DNA of 64,000 nt from Stomorhina lunata (Eukaryota > Arthropoda > Insecta > Diptera > Rhiniidae): the NCBI GenBank assembly GCA_933228675.1, contig OW121741.1, positions 42,369,080 through 42,433,079 on the forward strand. The letters run 5' to 3'. How positions within the stretch are numbered: position 1 is the first letter of the stretch; each line of letters begins with the position of its first letter. A program made the position numbers and the translations under genes. Below are positions 9,891 through 21,275 of this stretch, in pieces. The notes beneath the pieces are model-generated. The model was not told where the DNA came from, ran no database searches, and worked only from the letters and a program-made list of their open reading frames with translations.

Positions 9891-10605
9891 GGATTTCAGC
9901 GTGGCAATAACCATGCGCGAACTGTAGAGTCAAATTTCCGAATATTATAGCGACCACCAACATCCCAAGAAATAACAGCTGCAATTAAAACGGCTAAAAT
10001 CTGTAAAGTCTGCAGATCCTGATGGGATACCACCCGAGTTTTTTTTTTTTGTTAAAGCCTCTAATCACGAAGTATTAGTCTTATTATAAAACTGCCAAAG
10101 AAAGGAAATTTGCAGGACTGTTCGAATTGGAGGGGTATTCTTAATATAGCGACCATTGTCGAACCACAACTAAGACGCAAACAAGCAGACTGTAGACCAA
10201 GCAAATCATGTAATGACTTAAGAGTCATTATGGAGCAGTCATAACCTATCTACTATTTATAGACTTCAAACACGCATTCGACACATTAGAACACAGCGCA
10301 ATCTAGGAAGCTCTAAGGTGTAAAGGAGTCCCTGAAAAGATTATACGACTCATCAATGCATTCTGCTGTATTCTTCATGAAGGTTCAAAGAGCAAACCCA
10401 TTAATGTTAGGGTATTAGTTAGCCAAGGCTGTGTGCTGTCTCAACTGCTATTTAACATAGTGCTCGATATTGTTTTGTGTCATTCGATGTCTGACCAACA
10501 TGGTATATCGTGGGGCCTTCATGATAGACTAGATGGCATCGACTACGCTGATGACGTATATCTATTTCCTCACCGTTTTTTCTAGCATGTAGTTAAAAAT
10601 CCAAA

Positions 10606-10613
10606 CCTTTGCA
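10606..10613 (+). repeat. hAT target-site duplication, left copy (CCTTTGCA)
   Basis: The 8 bp CCTTTGCA directly before the hAT element recur at 11745-11752 directly after it. Confidence 0.92.
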
Positions 10614-11744
10614 CAGAGGGCGAAGCCGACTACAAATTATCGGCGGCTGGAGAAAAATGGACCAGCGGCGGCTGTGCGCCTGCTTTAAGCCGAATACAAA
10701 CATAAAAAAATCATATTTCTTATTTTGGTTTCATCAATCCCATATTGTCATGCACAAACAATTGTTTTTTTTATTGTGTTAGGATTTAGGGAACTTCTTT
10801 TTTGGGTTACACAGTTGTATGAATGAAAAGGCTTGTTTCGACGATGCTGATGTAGCTGGTATCCTGAAATATAAATTTGCTAGTTTTGCAATATTGGGAT
10901 AACTTCGCTATCAAGATATTTTTGAATTTCAAGTTCCATTTTATTGTTCAGATTAGGCATTATTGTTCCCATGAATTCTAGCATTTGCTATCTTGTATAT
11001 ATAAAATTATAAAAAAAATCATGACACTATACTTTGATCTTTTCGATGGGTCCCTCAGATTGATTTGAACATTTGCTGGTAGATGGACGATTGATATCAA
11101 TATCGTCTAATTTTTGTATTTCTTCTAAAATTAACTTTGATTTAGAAACTGAATTATAGGATACATCCAAGATTTGAAATAAATTTAACGCGTTTTGTAG
11201 AATCATATTAATATACTTCTCCAAAGCTGGCAAATTTTGTTTGGCATGTATCCATTAAAGCTGCCACCACTTGTATTTTAAAAATCTTTAAACGTTTTTT
11301 TTTTCAGTTCTGCTTTGCAAAACCGCACAATTGTATTGCGAGTTCAAAATATGATTCAATTTCTGTCCTTTCTCATGAAGACATTATATTTTTATAAGAA
11401 TATATAAAAGAGCTTATAGTGGGATAACTTTGACCTTGGAAAAATTTTGTTGCGTTTCCAGTATTATACACTTTTTCACTTATTCTCATTTTCTCGCATA
11501 CAAAAAAACGAGCTTTAAATGAAATATTAATTTGATAATACTTTTATGTATCTTCTTATTAAATATAAAAACCATGTCTAATTAAAAAAATTAGTATTAA
11601 AAAATATCTTTATCTAAAAATGAAACTACTTCGGATTGAAATTTAAGCCGACATGAGCCGGTTCTTTCGGCGGCGGCTGACTATCGAAAAATTATACTGG
11701 CGGCGACTCAGCGCCGGCTTAGAGCCGCTCGGCTTCGCCCTCTG
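10614..11744. mobile_element. hAT element, non-autonomous or decayed (1,131 bp)
   Basis: Perfect 16-bp terminal inverted repeats CAGAGGGCGAAGCCGA flanked by an 8-bp CCTTTGCA duplication: the hAT signature. GC-rich subterminal arms (CGGCGGCTG-type) contrast with an AT-rich centre. A minus-strand frame at 11027-11290 (PALEKYINMILQNALNLFQILD) may be the remnant of a coding region, but I do not recognise a hAT catalytic domain. The element must depend on a transposase encoded elsewhere. Confidence 0.88.
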
Positions 11745-11752
11745 CCTTTGCA
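11745..11752 (+). repeat. hAT target-site duplication, right copy (CCTTTGCA)
   Basis: Identical to 10606-10613 and directly adjacent to the right inverted repeat. Confidence 0.92.
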
Positions 11753-12360
11753 TCCCGTCCTGCTTTAGCTGGGCTTTAAATTAACATTAAGAAAAGTAAG
11801 TCATTTCGATTAAACTCACTTAATGAGTCCAAATTTTATCTTTATGGGCATTATATTGAAGAGGTTGAAACTTTCTGCTACCTAGGAAGTATTGTATAAT
11901 CTCTAAAAGCGGTTTCAGCAGAGAAGATATCCAAAATAGATTGTGCAAAGCAAAACGGCTCGACAATTACCAAACTCAAAGTATTTAACACTTATGTCAA
12001 ACCCGTGCTCTTATATGGCTGTGAGACATGAAATATTTTGAGTCGAGAGATAAGCGGACTACAAGCATTTATCAAGAAAGCCAGCTACTGATATAAATCG
12101 TCAAGCTATCGAATATAATCCTAAAGGTTGCAGGAGGTCTGGTAGACCAGCAAACACGTGGAGGCGGCAAACTGAGAAGGAGTAACGAGAGTTCGGAGTA
12201 TCATAGAGGGAGATGAAAGTCTTGACTACTGATAAACATACATGGAAAACATTTGTTGAGACCCTATATGGAATATAACATTTCTATGTCGATCTGATAA
12301 TTAATAATCAATTTTAAAATACCGAAGATATGCTTAAAGTTCCTTAATTTAATAAGATGT

Positions 12361-12482
12361 AGTTCTGATTGGTCTAAACAAGCCTAGGCAAGCCCAGACC
12401 TATCTTGGTTATCCTTTATCTTAACTGTGGACACTGACTTTCTCATGGTATCACACAGAGAACTACGTTAACACCCGTCTCT
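12361..12482 (-). repeat. Dispersed repeat shared with 51881-52015
   Basis: Read on the minus strand this segment (GTGATACCATGAG, GTGTCCACAGTT, AAGGATAACC, AGACCAAT) matches a plus-strand segment near 51930-52015 in the same order. It is probably a conserved 3' piece of a retroelement, but no coding sequence identifies the family. Confidence 0.6.
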
Positions 12483-14979
12483 CCTGGAAAAAAGTATCAC
12501 TATAAAACGGCTCCCCTAATGTTAAAAAAGGGCGTCCGAAACTTCGATGAAAAAACTAAGCAAAGGAACAATTTTTAAATTTTGGCCTGCGAAATTGAAG
12601 AATATGCGCACAAGATCGAAGCGCATGGAATTCTAAAATATGCTCGGCCTCGGTTGTAAATATAGGCCATTTAACCCTGCAAAGAAATCCTTATTTTTTG
12701 TATGTTTAAGATAACGATACGTCTATTTGACGTATGGTTTTTTCACATCCATTAAAGGACTTTGTAGAAATAAAACAGAGACAGAGATGAAATTCAAAAA
12801 GTCATACGTCTGATAGACGTAGCTTATCTAACTAGGGTTAAGTAAGAAGGTAATTCAATAAAAATAAGGAGATGCTTATATCAAAATGTAGGGTATTCAT
12901 AAAAATGGAAATCCCCAGTTCTTTAAAATTTGCCAATATTCAAATTGGTAAAAGTAACCGGTTATTTTATATTATAAATATTAAAAAAAAAATAATATTT
13001 AATTAACATCAGAATACAATACATTTAATTTAATTTATTTTTTTTTAACATTAATATGTGATAAATTTTAATATTTTGATACACGCACGTTAATTTTGTT
13101 ATTAAAAAAAAAAAATTGATAATATTTTTGTTTAAATTTTAATGAATTTTTTTCTATAGAAATATTTGTCATGCACATTTAAATATTATTTTTAGTTGCG
13201 TTTCTTTATCAATTGTTTTTCAAATTTTTATTTTAAAGTTTCAAAGTCAGGGTGTAGTTATTTTTAGTTGGGCCACGAGTGTCTTGAACAAGGTTTGAGA
13301 TTTCTTTTTTTTTTTTTGATTGAAAAATGAAAAACACTTCATTATATCATCACAACAGGAAATAATTAAGTTTTAATTTTTTTTTTTTAAATAAAGTACA
13401 ATTAAGTGTTTATTTTTCCACATTGTTTGTCTTTTCTTATTTTTGTTGAAAATGTTTTTTTATTAGTTTTACCAAGAAAAAATAATTAAATTTGTTTAGA
13501 GATTTCTGCTAACAATAGAGAAATTCACAATCACTGCGATCTTAAAAATTCTGGCGTGTAAAACACTTTGCGTAAACTGGCAAAACTGATCATTTCCCTG
13601 AATTTGGATTTTCAATAATACTTTTGAATTATTTATTTTTTTCAGAACAATTTCAAATCGCGATAACATTCAAGATCATTGAAACTTATTCAATAGTATT
13701 TTGTTTTCTAGTTTTCTAAAATTTTCAAATCTGACAGGAAAAAACTTAATCTTATTTTGTTAATTATTTTCAAGTCCGTTAACATCATCTTCATCATCAT
13801 CATTATCAAAATAATCGTCATTATCACTTGATTAATGTAAACATAATAATTATGAATCATTATGTCATTTCTGATATTTGAAGCTCACTCAAATTGAAAC
13901 TTTTGAAAAGAAACAAAATTCGCAAACTACGTCTTAGTTTTTTAAATAAAATTATTTCACGTTATGGTTTCAAAAAAAAAAGGTTTTTTTTTCGAAAATT
14001 TCCTATTTAATTCTGTTGATGATCACAATAATAAATTTGATTGTTCTTTGTTAATTTTGGAATTTTGCTGGTCTTTTATTTTAAATCCAGTTCTTTAGAA
14101 ATTTATTTATTTTCTTGTTCAATATTTTTAATTTATTTTTTGTTATTTTGCTCTTAATTATTTACCGGTATTTAAATTTTGTTTATTTTGTTATTTTATT
14201 TTTGGCTAAAAAGACGTCTTAACTGTTTGACATCAAATGAACGTTTAAACTGAAACTGGTAATAGAACGTCTTTTTATAAATGTGAGCAGCGAAATTGAA
14301 TAAAAATGGTGTTTTTAAAATTTAAATTTACCTGTAAATAAATATAAAATAAACAAATAAAAAATATTTTTTTTAAGTGTTTTTTTTTTTTTTTTGCTTT
14401 ATTTTGTCTTAGGTGATGACCAGCGACCGCATCTCTACTCTTTCCTATTGTTGTACTCATTCCTTTCCATTCCCATAAATTATGTTTGTATGTCGAAAGG
14501 TGTTTGTGTCGGGCATTAGTTTAGACACCCTACTTTCCTGAAGTGCAATTTAAAACCAATTAATAACTTAAATAAGGAAATATGCATAATTCGAAAAATT
14601 TTCTGAAATGAAAGACTTCTCTTTTTGACGAGGTCAAACCTATATCTTGCGAGGGCATAAATTATGTATGCAGTTTTACTAGCTTTGATTAAGGATCACT
14701 TTGGGCAAGGTTCTTTAAGTTAGGCCAGGTAATAAGATATCAATCATGTTAACCAACAGTTATAGTGACAGAACCAGCAGACCACGTCAAATTTAACCGT
14801 AGGTTGCTTTGCTGGCGATTATAAAATTATTTAATTAAATAAGATAATATATGAAAAGAATACCTATCCTACGATGCATGACTTGTCAAAATCGGACATG
14901 TCGTTTCAAAAATATTGAGCTCATACCAGATTTTGTATGCTTCTGACAAATCTACAGAAAAACTCTAAACATCGAATAT
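12483..14979. other. AT-rich non-coding stretch
   Basis: Long homopolymer-rich AT sequence with no supported gene. A short ATC-repeat near 13783-13803 would encode Asp codons on the minus strand but has no exon context. Nothing else found. Confidence 0.45.
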
Positions 14980-17131
14980 TTTTATACCCACCATCAAAAA
15001 GAATGGGGGGTATATTGAGATTGTCAATCCGTTTGTAATTTCCTTAATATTGGCTCAAAAATCCAAAACGATATATATTCTGAATCCTTCTGAAATTCTA
15101 AGACGATTGAGCGATGTCCGTCTGTCTGTCTGTTGAAATCACGATAACGCCTAAACGAAAGGAGCTAGCTCACTGAAACTTAGTAAAAATATTCTTCATC
15201 TCCGAGAAAATTGGGCAAAATCGGTTCACATTTGACCATAGCTCTCGTATAACCCCGTTTAAGCTAATCGCTTATTTGTTAAAAAATAACAAATTATATA
15301 AGTTATAATGATAAAATTTGGTACATAGAAGTTTTACATAAGCACTAGGCAGCATATAAAATTTCATTGAAATCGGTTCACATTTAACCATAGCTCCCAT
15401 ATAAAAAACTTACTAAAACAGCCTAAATTTCACCTAAAATACACTTAAATGCCAATAAATCTAAAAGTATAACATATATAACCACTAAATTTGGCACAAG
15501 AAAGTCTTATATCAATGCCAGCCAATGTGCAAAATTTTGTCGCAATCGGTCACCATTTGACCTAGCTCCCATATAAAAAACTTACGAAAACACAAAAATT
15601 CAAAAAGGAAAGGGGATTTATGTCCGTCTGTCCGTCAGATAAAATGATAGCTCCTTAACTACAAAAGCTAGTAAGACTAAATTAAGCACACGGAAGTCAT
15701 ATGTCAATGTCAGCCAGTGTGCAAAATTTTGTCATAATCGGTCACCATTTGACCATAGCTCTCATATGAAGAACTTATGGAAACACAAAAATATATAAAG
15801 AAAAGGTTGTTTATGTCCGTCTGTCCGTCAGATAAAAGCACGATAGCGCCTTAACGAAAAAAGCTAGAGGGACAAAATTTTACAAAAGTATTTTGGATAT
15901 CTTGAAAAAGATGTGTGTTGAAAATGGACAAAATCGGTTCAAATTTAGTTAGAGCTCCCATATAACCCCGCCCCGGGAAACACATTAATGCTGATAAATT
16001 GAATACAATTGTAATAGCTATGACGATTAAATTTAAAATAGTTAAGTTTTATGCATTTTTTTATCAGTTTATCAAATTTTATAGGAATCAGTCCATATTT
16101 GACTTTAGCTTTCATATAAAAAACACTCACGGAAACCAAAAATTTTAGCAAAGGCCAGTTAAAAGCTATTAAATTAGAAACTATGATAGCTATGGGCACT
16201 AAATTTTGCAAGAATAAGCTTTATATATACTTAGTAGGGACATAAATACTGTTACTAATATGTTGCTCTATAAAACAAAAACAAATTAATGGTTTTGGAC
16301 AAATTTTTTTGTATATATTTATTGATATGTATTGTATACAAAAACATAACTCTTATTCAAAATGTCCGCCCTTGGCCTTCATACACGCCTTAAGTTGAAT
16401 AGGCCAGTCATCAATAGCTGCACGCACCTCATTCATTGGAAAATTGGCTACAGCACGAACCAGAGCTGTCTTAAGAGAATCAATGTTATGGTATCTTTTG
16501 TGGGATACCATATCCTCTAAAACCGTCCACAATTTGTAATCCAAAGGATTCAAATCTGGGCTGCCAGATGGCCAATCTTCAGAGCATATAAAAGCTGGTT
16601 TGTGTCGTTTTAGCCTTATGAGCTGGTGCTGAATCTTGTTGGATAGTCCAATGCTGGTTTTGGAACAGGGAATTGTTGAGCGGCTTTACAACTGTTTCCA
16701 AAACGGTTTCCTGGTAAACTTTGGCCGATGTTTTGACCCCTTGTTCACAGAAATGCAAGTCAGTCACCCCATCATAAGAGACACCCCACCAGACCATGAC
16801 TGCAGCTGGATGATGACCCTTTTCGACCCGTAGAATGAGTTCTGATGCTTCTTTAGATGACCGGGCATAAACTCTATCATTTTGTTTGTTGAATTTTTCT
16901 TGTACGGTAAACATTTTTTCATCGGTAAACAAGATTTTTCTGTGCAACTGCAACCGAAGTTATTCCAAATATTTTACCAACAATACCAACTAGCGTAACA
17001 ACTTTTTCCAATTTGGTCCACATTTTAAAGTTGCTGCATCCTCGTAGATATATGAGATATGTTTCTAAATTTAACACAATTTGATGGTGGGTGTATAAGA
17101 TTCAGCCGAATATAATACACTTACTTGTTAT
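14980..17131 (+). repeat. Family A dispersed repeat, copy 1
   Basis: Starts TATACCCACCATCAAAAAG and ends ATAATACACTTACTTGTT. Between lie a CCGTCTGTCTGTCTG block, then several degenerate sub-repeats of about 200 bp carrying ATCGGT(T)CACATTTGACC, ATAGCTCCCATATAA and TATGTCCGTCTGTCCGTC motifs. Same family at 18306, 22420, 23404, 26788 and 40903. A maT-like mariner remnant is inserted at about 16330-16975. Non-coding as far as I can see; the mobilising enzyme is unknown. Confidence 0.75.
16330..16975 (-). pseudogene. maT-like mariner transposase remnant
   Basis: Minus-strand transposase catalytic region of a Tc1/mariner element. In order it reads LHRKILFTDEKMFTV (first Asp, near 16925), VMVWWGVSYDGVT, WTIQQDSAPAHKAKTT (second Asp, near 16640), then after a short deletion WPSGSPDLNPLDYKLW (third Asp, near 16540) and the C-terminal AAIDDWPIQLKAC.KAKGGHFE block. 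The N-terminal DNA-binding half is missing: sequence right of 16975 is family A. The deletion between the second and third Asp disrupts the frame, so it is inactive. The sequence motifs resemble the maT/DD37D group. Confidence 0.85.
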
Positions 17132-17505
17132 AAAAAAGATTACGAGTCCTGGAATAATATAAAACTTGTAGATTTTGTAATTTTTATTGCGTCCACAATT
17201 ATGTGACCACTACCTATACTTAAATAAACTATATAAGGGTCACTCAAAATTAAAGATATTTTTGTTTTTTTAACTTTATATAAAAAATTTTGCATAGAAT
17301 TAGAAATAAAGCTAAAGAAAATGGCATACAAATCACGCCTATATTTCACTTAGGAGGTGTCACTAATAACGTTATAATCCTTAATGCAGAGGGATATGAA
17401 ATTCATAGAACTTATAAATGATTCAATACAGCTATTAGAGAATATTGAGCTTCAAACTCTTAAAATCTCTAAAAATTCTGACATTAAAATTTAATTAATA
17501 AAAAA

Positions 17506-18298
17506 GAAGTAAGAAAGTGCTATCGTCGGTCAAACCCGACCATACGATACCCTTCATTACTAAAGTCAAAGGTGTTCTTTTTCCCGTATAAGGACAAATC
17601 TTTGCTAAATTTTGCCATCATACAAACATTTTCTCAAAACTTCTATATTTAAGATGTTATCGTCATTTGGACTTATATGAGAGCTAGGGTCAAATGTGAA
17701 CCAATTATTTCGAAATTTGGCAAATTGATTACAGTTGTTAAAAAAATTATGTTGGCAAAAAATAAACTTAAAATTCTTATTATCTTTAGATTTAAGAGCG
17801 TTTTAGTGATTTTTGTCCCATTTAGTGCGTTTTGACACATATGTTTGTATGGGAGCTATGATCAAATGTGGACCGATTTCAACAAAATTTGGTACAGTGA
17901 TTTAAGTTTAAATGCAGTATTTGTTTTAAATTTCATGAAAAAAATATTGATATTTATGGCGAATAAATCAATTCCGGGAAGTGGGACCTATGAGAGGTAC
18001 CATAAATAATGCACCAATTTTGACGAATTTCAGCTTCGAAAATTTCACTATCATAAAAATTATTTGTGCCTAATTTCATCAAATTATCTTTAGAATTGCG
18101 ACCTGTACTTTGATTACAATGTTTACATGGGGGTCCAGCCAGAAGGACAGACGGACTGACATCGTTAAATCGACTTAGAAAGTGGTTCTAAGCCTATTGG
18201 TATACTAAAAAGGTGGGTCTAAGACAAATATTTATATGCATTATATACATCAGCACAAACCTGTAATACTCTTTCCACCTTTGGTGGTGAAGGGTATA
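17506..18298 (+). repeat. Family B dispersed repeat, copy 1
   Basis: Starts AAGTAAGAAAGTGCTATCGTCGGTC and ends GGTGGTGAAGGGTATAAA. It contains GATACCCTTCA near the start and its reverse near the end, so the ends are partly inverted. Internal motifs (CAAATGTGGACCGAT, GGGAGCTATG) are shared with family A in reverse orientation. Further copies at 21984, 29460, 60863 and 61695. Confidence 0.75.
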
Positions 18299-18305
18299 AA
18301 AATTA

Positions 18306-19938
18306 ACAAGTAAGAGTGTTATATTTGGCTGTGCCGAATCTTATATACCCACCAACAAGTTGCGTTAAACTTAGAAACATATCTCATATATCTACGAGGG
18401 TACAGCAAATTCAAAACGTGGACCGAAATCCGAAAAAAATTTTTACGCTAGTTGATATTTTTGGTAAAATATTTGGACTAAATTCTGTTCCAGTAGCTTT
18501 ATAGTTCAACACTTAGAAGTATGTAAGTGGTTTCCCTAGTATTTACTTTGAACAAAATTCGTTATAGTAACCGGATATGGTTTTACATTAATAAGTTGTT
18601 AAATACTTTTCGTTTATCTTAATATTTAGTTAAGATAAAAATGTTTATTGTAATACGACAGGTCCATATATTTAGTTAGGAGTTCCTAGTGCATCCACCG
18701 TATATAAAGTCTGGACTTTGGTGCAATCTTAATATGATGCTTGTACCTCCGAATCTTTTTGATTGTAGATATATAAGAAAAGGTGATTAAATATATATAT
18801 ATATATATAGTACCTGGTAGACCGAGCCTTGCTCGGAGCTTTATGATAAGCATTTTGAGGAAAATTTTAAAGTTTTTATATATTTTATATTATAAAGTGC
18901 TAAAATAAATTTAGAGGAAAGACATTGTAGAAATATTCAGTTAATTTTGAATTATTTGATTTATTTTGTCCGACCAACACATAGTTTGCATAGTTTACAG
19001 TTTAACTCATTTTGAATAATTTTGGAAATTATTCATATCAACAGAAACCTCTGTCGACTCATGCGCAACAACTTTGCTAAAGATTATAGTCTGATCAAAT
19101 GCACAGTTTACGATTTAATTCATTTTGAGTAGTTTTCTGTGGCGCCACCTGTCGGACTTTGCTTATTCCAATTCATAAACCTTCTTCGGCTTATCCGTAA
19201 CAACTTTGCTGAAGATTATAGCATGATTAAATGTACAGCATACGATTAAATTGACTTTGAGTAAATTTCAGTAGCGCCACCTGTCGAAATTTCTTCATAC
19301 CAACTAAGAAACCTTCGTCGGCTCATGTGCAACAACTTTGCTAAAGATTGTAGCATGATTAAATGTACAGATTACGATTAAATTGACTTTGAGTAAGTTT
19401 CTGTAGCGCCACCTGTCGGCTCATGCGCTACAACTTTGCTAAAGATCATAGCATGATCAAGTGTACAGTTTACGATTTAATTAATTTTTAGTAATTTTCA
19501 GTGGCGCCATCTGTCGAAAATTAGTCTTATCAATTTAAAAACATTCGCTTCTTATCCGCAACATCTTCGTTAAAGAGCATAACATGATCAAATTCACAGT
19601 TTACTATTCTATAAAGAACATACATACAGACAAACATTCATTTGTTCAAAAGGTATAACAATACTAATTTTTTCCCCTTTTTATCCCCTAATTTCAAAAA
19701 GTTCCATATGCATATTTGGTACTTTTGGTGAAGAATATTTATGCCAAATTTCAGTGACCTATATTCTTTCTTTAAGGTTTTATCGTGCCAACAACATACA
19801 GACAGACAGATAGACATCGCTCAATCGTCTTAGAATTTCATAAGGATTCAGAATTTTTTTTTGAGCTAATATTAAGGAAATTGCAAACGGAATGACAATC
19901 TCAATATACCTCCCAATCTTTTTGATGGTGGGTATAAA
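18306..19938 (-). repeat. Family A, copy 2, split by a DINE-like repeat
   Basis: Starts with the reverse complement of the family A tail (GTAAGAGTGTTATATTTGGC, CCGAATCTTATATACCCACC) and ends with the reverse complement of its head (ACAGACAGACAGATAGACATCG ... GATGGTGGGTATAAAA). The part between 18811 and about 19735 is a different repeat inserted into it. Confidence 0.7.
18811..19735 (+). repeat. DINE-like interspersed repeat with tandem units, copy 1
   Basis: Starts GTACCTGGTAGACCGAGCC with a 6-bp-stem hairpin (CCGAGC-CTT-GCTCGG) and ends near CATATTTGGTAC. The centre is a tandem array of roughly 132-bp units carrying CAACTTTGCTAAAGAT, ACAGTTTACGATT and GGCGCCACCTGTCG (GCGCCACC near 19143, 19275, 19407 and 19504). 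A second copy lies at 49470-50345. Hairpin plus internal minisatellite resembles the plan of DINE-1/Helentron-derived repeats, but the hairpin position and termini do not prove it. Confidence 0.6.
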
Positions 19939-20191
19939 AATAACGCATTTTAAATTAAGATTAGTTAAGTGGTTCTAATCATATAAACGGTTTGCCTTTT
20001 TCTGCCTTTTTTTGGAAAAAGGCCAATTTTACACTATCGTAGTGAAATCTAGTGATAATGCGTTTAATTACTGCAATCGTAGAAAAACTACCTTTGCTAC
20101 GATACTACAATCTTGGCTGTGGACACAACGCTTACAAAAATATGTGCTGCTAAAAACTGAAATTTAAGTGGTTCTAATCATATAGTAGTTG

Positions 20192-20226
20192 GTACACATG
20201 AGATATGTTAACAGAATATGAAAATA
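20192..20226 (+). repeat. Left arm of inverted repeat around the coiled-coil exon
   Basis: GTACACATGAGATATGTTAA plus CAGAATATGAAAATA reappears inverted at 21240-21275 with few mismatches, so the two arms bracket about 1.0 kb that includes the coding exon at 20680-20890. Confidence 0.65.
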
Positions 20227-20398
20227 GGCTTAAAATAAAGAAATACGTGTCTCGGCGTTTTGCTGTAGCACGTCAGAATTTTAAGAAAATCGATTTTAAA
20301 GATTCGAAGGACCGTGAAGGTTCACTTGTAACGAAATACTATTATAAAAAGTTCTATAAAAATAGAATGGGTGAACCGATTTAAATGCTTAAGCCAGT

Positions 20399-20530
20399 TT
20401 TGAACTCGTGTCCGCAGACACGAGTACTCCTTTTAAGCTCCTTATGGAGTGCTCCCTTTAGTCTTAAAAATGACGACAGAGGGAGTATTCGTTTTTGTCT
20501 CCTAAAGGAGCAAAAAGGGAAGTAAACATT
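20399..20530. repeat. Cluster of short perfect palindromes
   Basis: Within about 130 bp lie ACTCGTGTC-CGCA-GACACGAGT (9-bp stem), an AGCTCC..GGAGTGCT near-palindrome and CTCCTAAAGGAG. Such clustering suggests the end of a foldback element. It lies 150 bp past the 3' end of the coiled-coil exon at 20680 (minus strand). Confidence 0.5.
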
Positions 20531-20662
20531 CATATAAAATACAAATTTGGTTATTTTTTACAAAAATAAGAAAATATTGATTTTTATTTATGTATATTGG
20601 AAACGTGCCTTCAAGGGCTCTGGAAAATTAAGAAAACTCAAATGTAAGCGCAAAATTTAAAA

Positions 20663-20668
20663 TTTATT
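20663..20668 (-). terminator. Poly(A) signal of the coiled-coil gene
   Basis: AATAAA on the minus strand 11 bases beyond the stop codon at 20680-20682, consistent with a very short 3' UTR. Confidence 0.5.
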
Positions 20669-20679
20669 GTAAATTTTAT

Positions 20680-20890
20680 CTACTTTTGTTCAGCTTCCTT
20701 GGCGGCCTTGATAGCTTCCTCAACTTGTCTTTCGATTTCAGCCAAACGGTTCATTTCTTCCTCCTCTTCTTGGCGTTTGCGTTGTTCTTCGGCTAGACGT
20801 GCAGACTCTTCTGCTTGACAAGCGGCTTCTTCTTTAGCCTTACGTGCGGCAGCTTCTTCGGCTGTACGTAGGGCTTCCTCTTCTAAAGCT
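20680..20890 (-). CDS. Terminal exon, Ala/Glu/Lys-rich coiled-coil protein
   Basis: Minus-strand exon with a good acceptor (CTTTTAATTCTAG, exon from 20890), 69 full codons and a TAG stop at 20680. Translation is a strongly charged helix: ALEEEALRTAEEAAARKAK at the start, RLAEEQRKRQEEEEEM in the middle and a tail EEAIKAAKEAEQK. Codon choice is markedly GC-richer than the surrounding AT-rich DNA, which supports selection on coding. Upstream exons must lie to the right, but I could not identify them, so start and product are unknown. Cytoskeletal, muscle or RNA-binding proteins of insects have such tails. A retrocopy is unlikely because a splice acceptor is present. Confidence 0.68.
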
Positions 20891-21069
20891 CTAGAATTAA
20901 AAGTTAGTTCAAATTAAATAAAAGACAACGCGTAATATATTATTTAAAACATGCAATAAAAAATTCACCAATTACCGAAACAAAAAAAGTAAAAAAATTT
21001 ATATTTGTTTATTTTTTGATCCATTGCAATTTAATTTGAGCAAAATATTTTTTGTTATGTCAAAGAAAA

Positions 21070-21240
21070 AAAAAACGAACTGATGCATCAATCGCTGATC
21101 CATTTGGAGTATTAAGCGAGGCATAAACAATAAAACAAAATAAAAAGTTTCGATAGCTCGCTTATTACTCCAAATGGATGAACAAGTCGTTACTCCTTTG
21201 TTGCTCGATTATGGATTAATCCATATATTTTTTACTGGGT
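21070..21240. repeat. Small foldback/MITE-like element
   Basis: GATCCATTTGGAGTATTAAGCGAG near 21098 is repeated inverted as CTCGCTTATTACTCCAAATGGATG near 21158, forming a hairpin of about 24-bp stem. The right end reads ACTGGGT, like the terminal ACCCAGTAAAA of the element at 51054. Confidence 0.55.
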
Positions 21241-21275
21241 ATTTTCATATTCTGTTAACATTACTTATGTGTACT
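21240..21275 (-). repeat. Right arm of inverted repeat around the coiled-coil exon
   Basis: Reverse complement of 20192-20226 (TATTTTCATATTCTGTTAAC followed by ATTACTTATGTGTAC). Confidence 0.65.

Larger units (their letters stand above)
9900..12330 (+). mobile_element. Degenerate RTE-like LINE, interrupted by a hAT element
   Basis: Two collinear blocks of one non-LTR retrotransposon. At 10230-10570 the frame reads FIDFKHAFDTLEHSAIW, then VSQGCVLSQLLFNIVLD and IDYADDVYLF: RT blocks with the YADD active site intact. At 11785-12200 the C-terminal part reads FCYLGSIV, ITKLKVFNTYVKPVLLYGCETW and GRPANTWRR. These are the usual C-terminal blocks of RTE-type elements. In-frame stops and frameshifts show it is dead. 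A 1,131-bp hAT element with 8-bp duplication sits between the two blocks. Confidence 0.8.

Noticed and set aside
13740..13840. Possible acidic exon (Asp-rich, minus strand)
   Set aside because: Explained by a short ATC microsatellite; no convincing splice sites or neighbouring exon.
18820..18842. Helitron 3' end
   Set aside because: The hairpin is present, but no CTRR terminus follows at the expected distance and no replication-initiator gene is nearby; kept only as a DINE-like suggestion.
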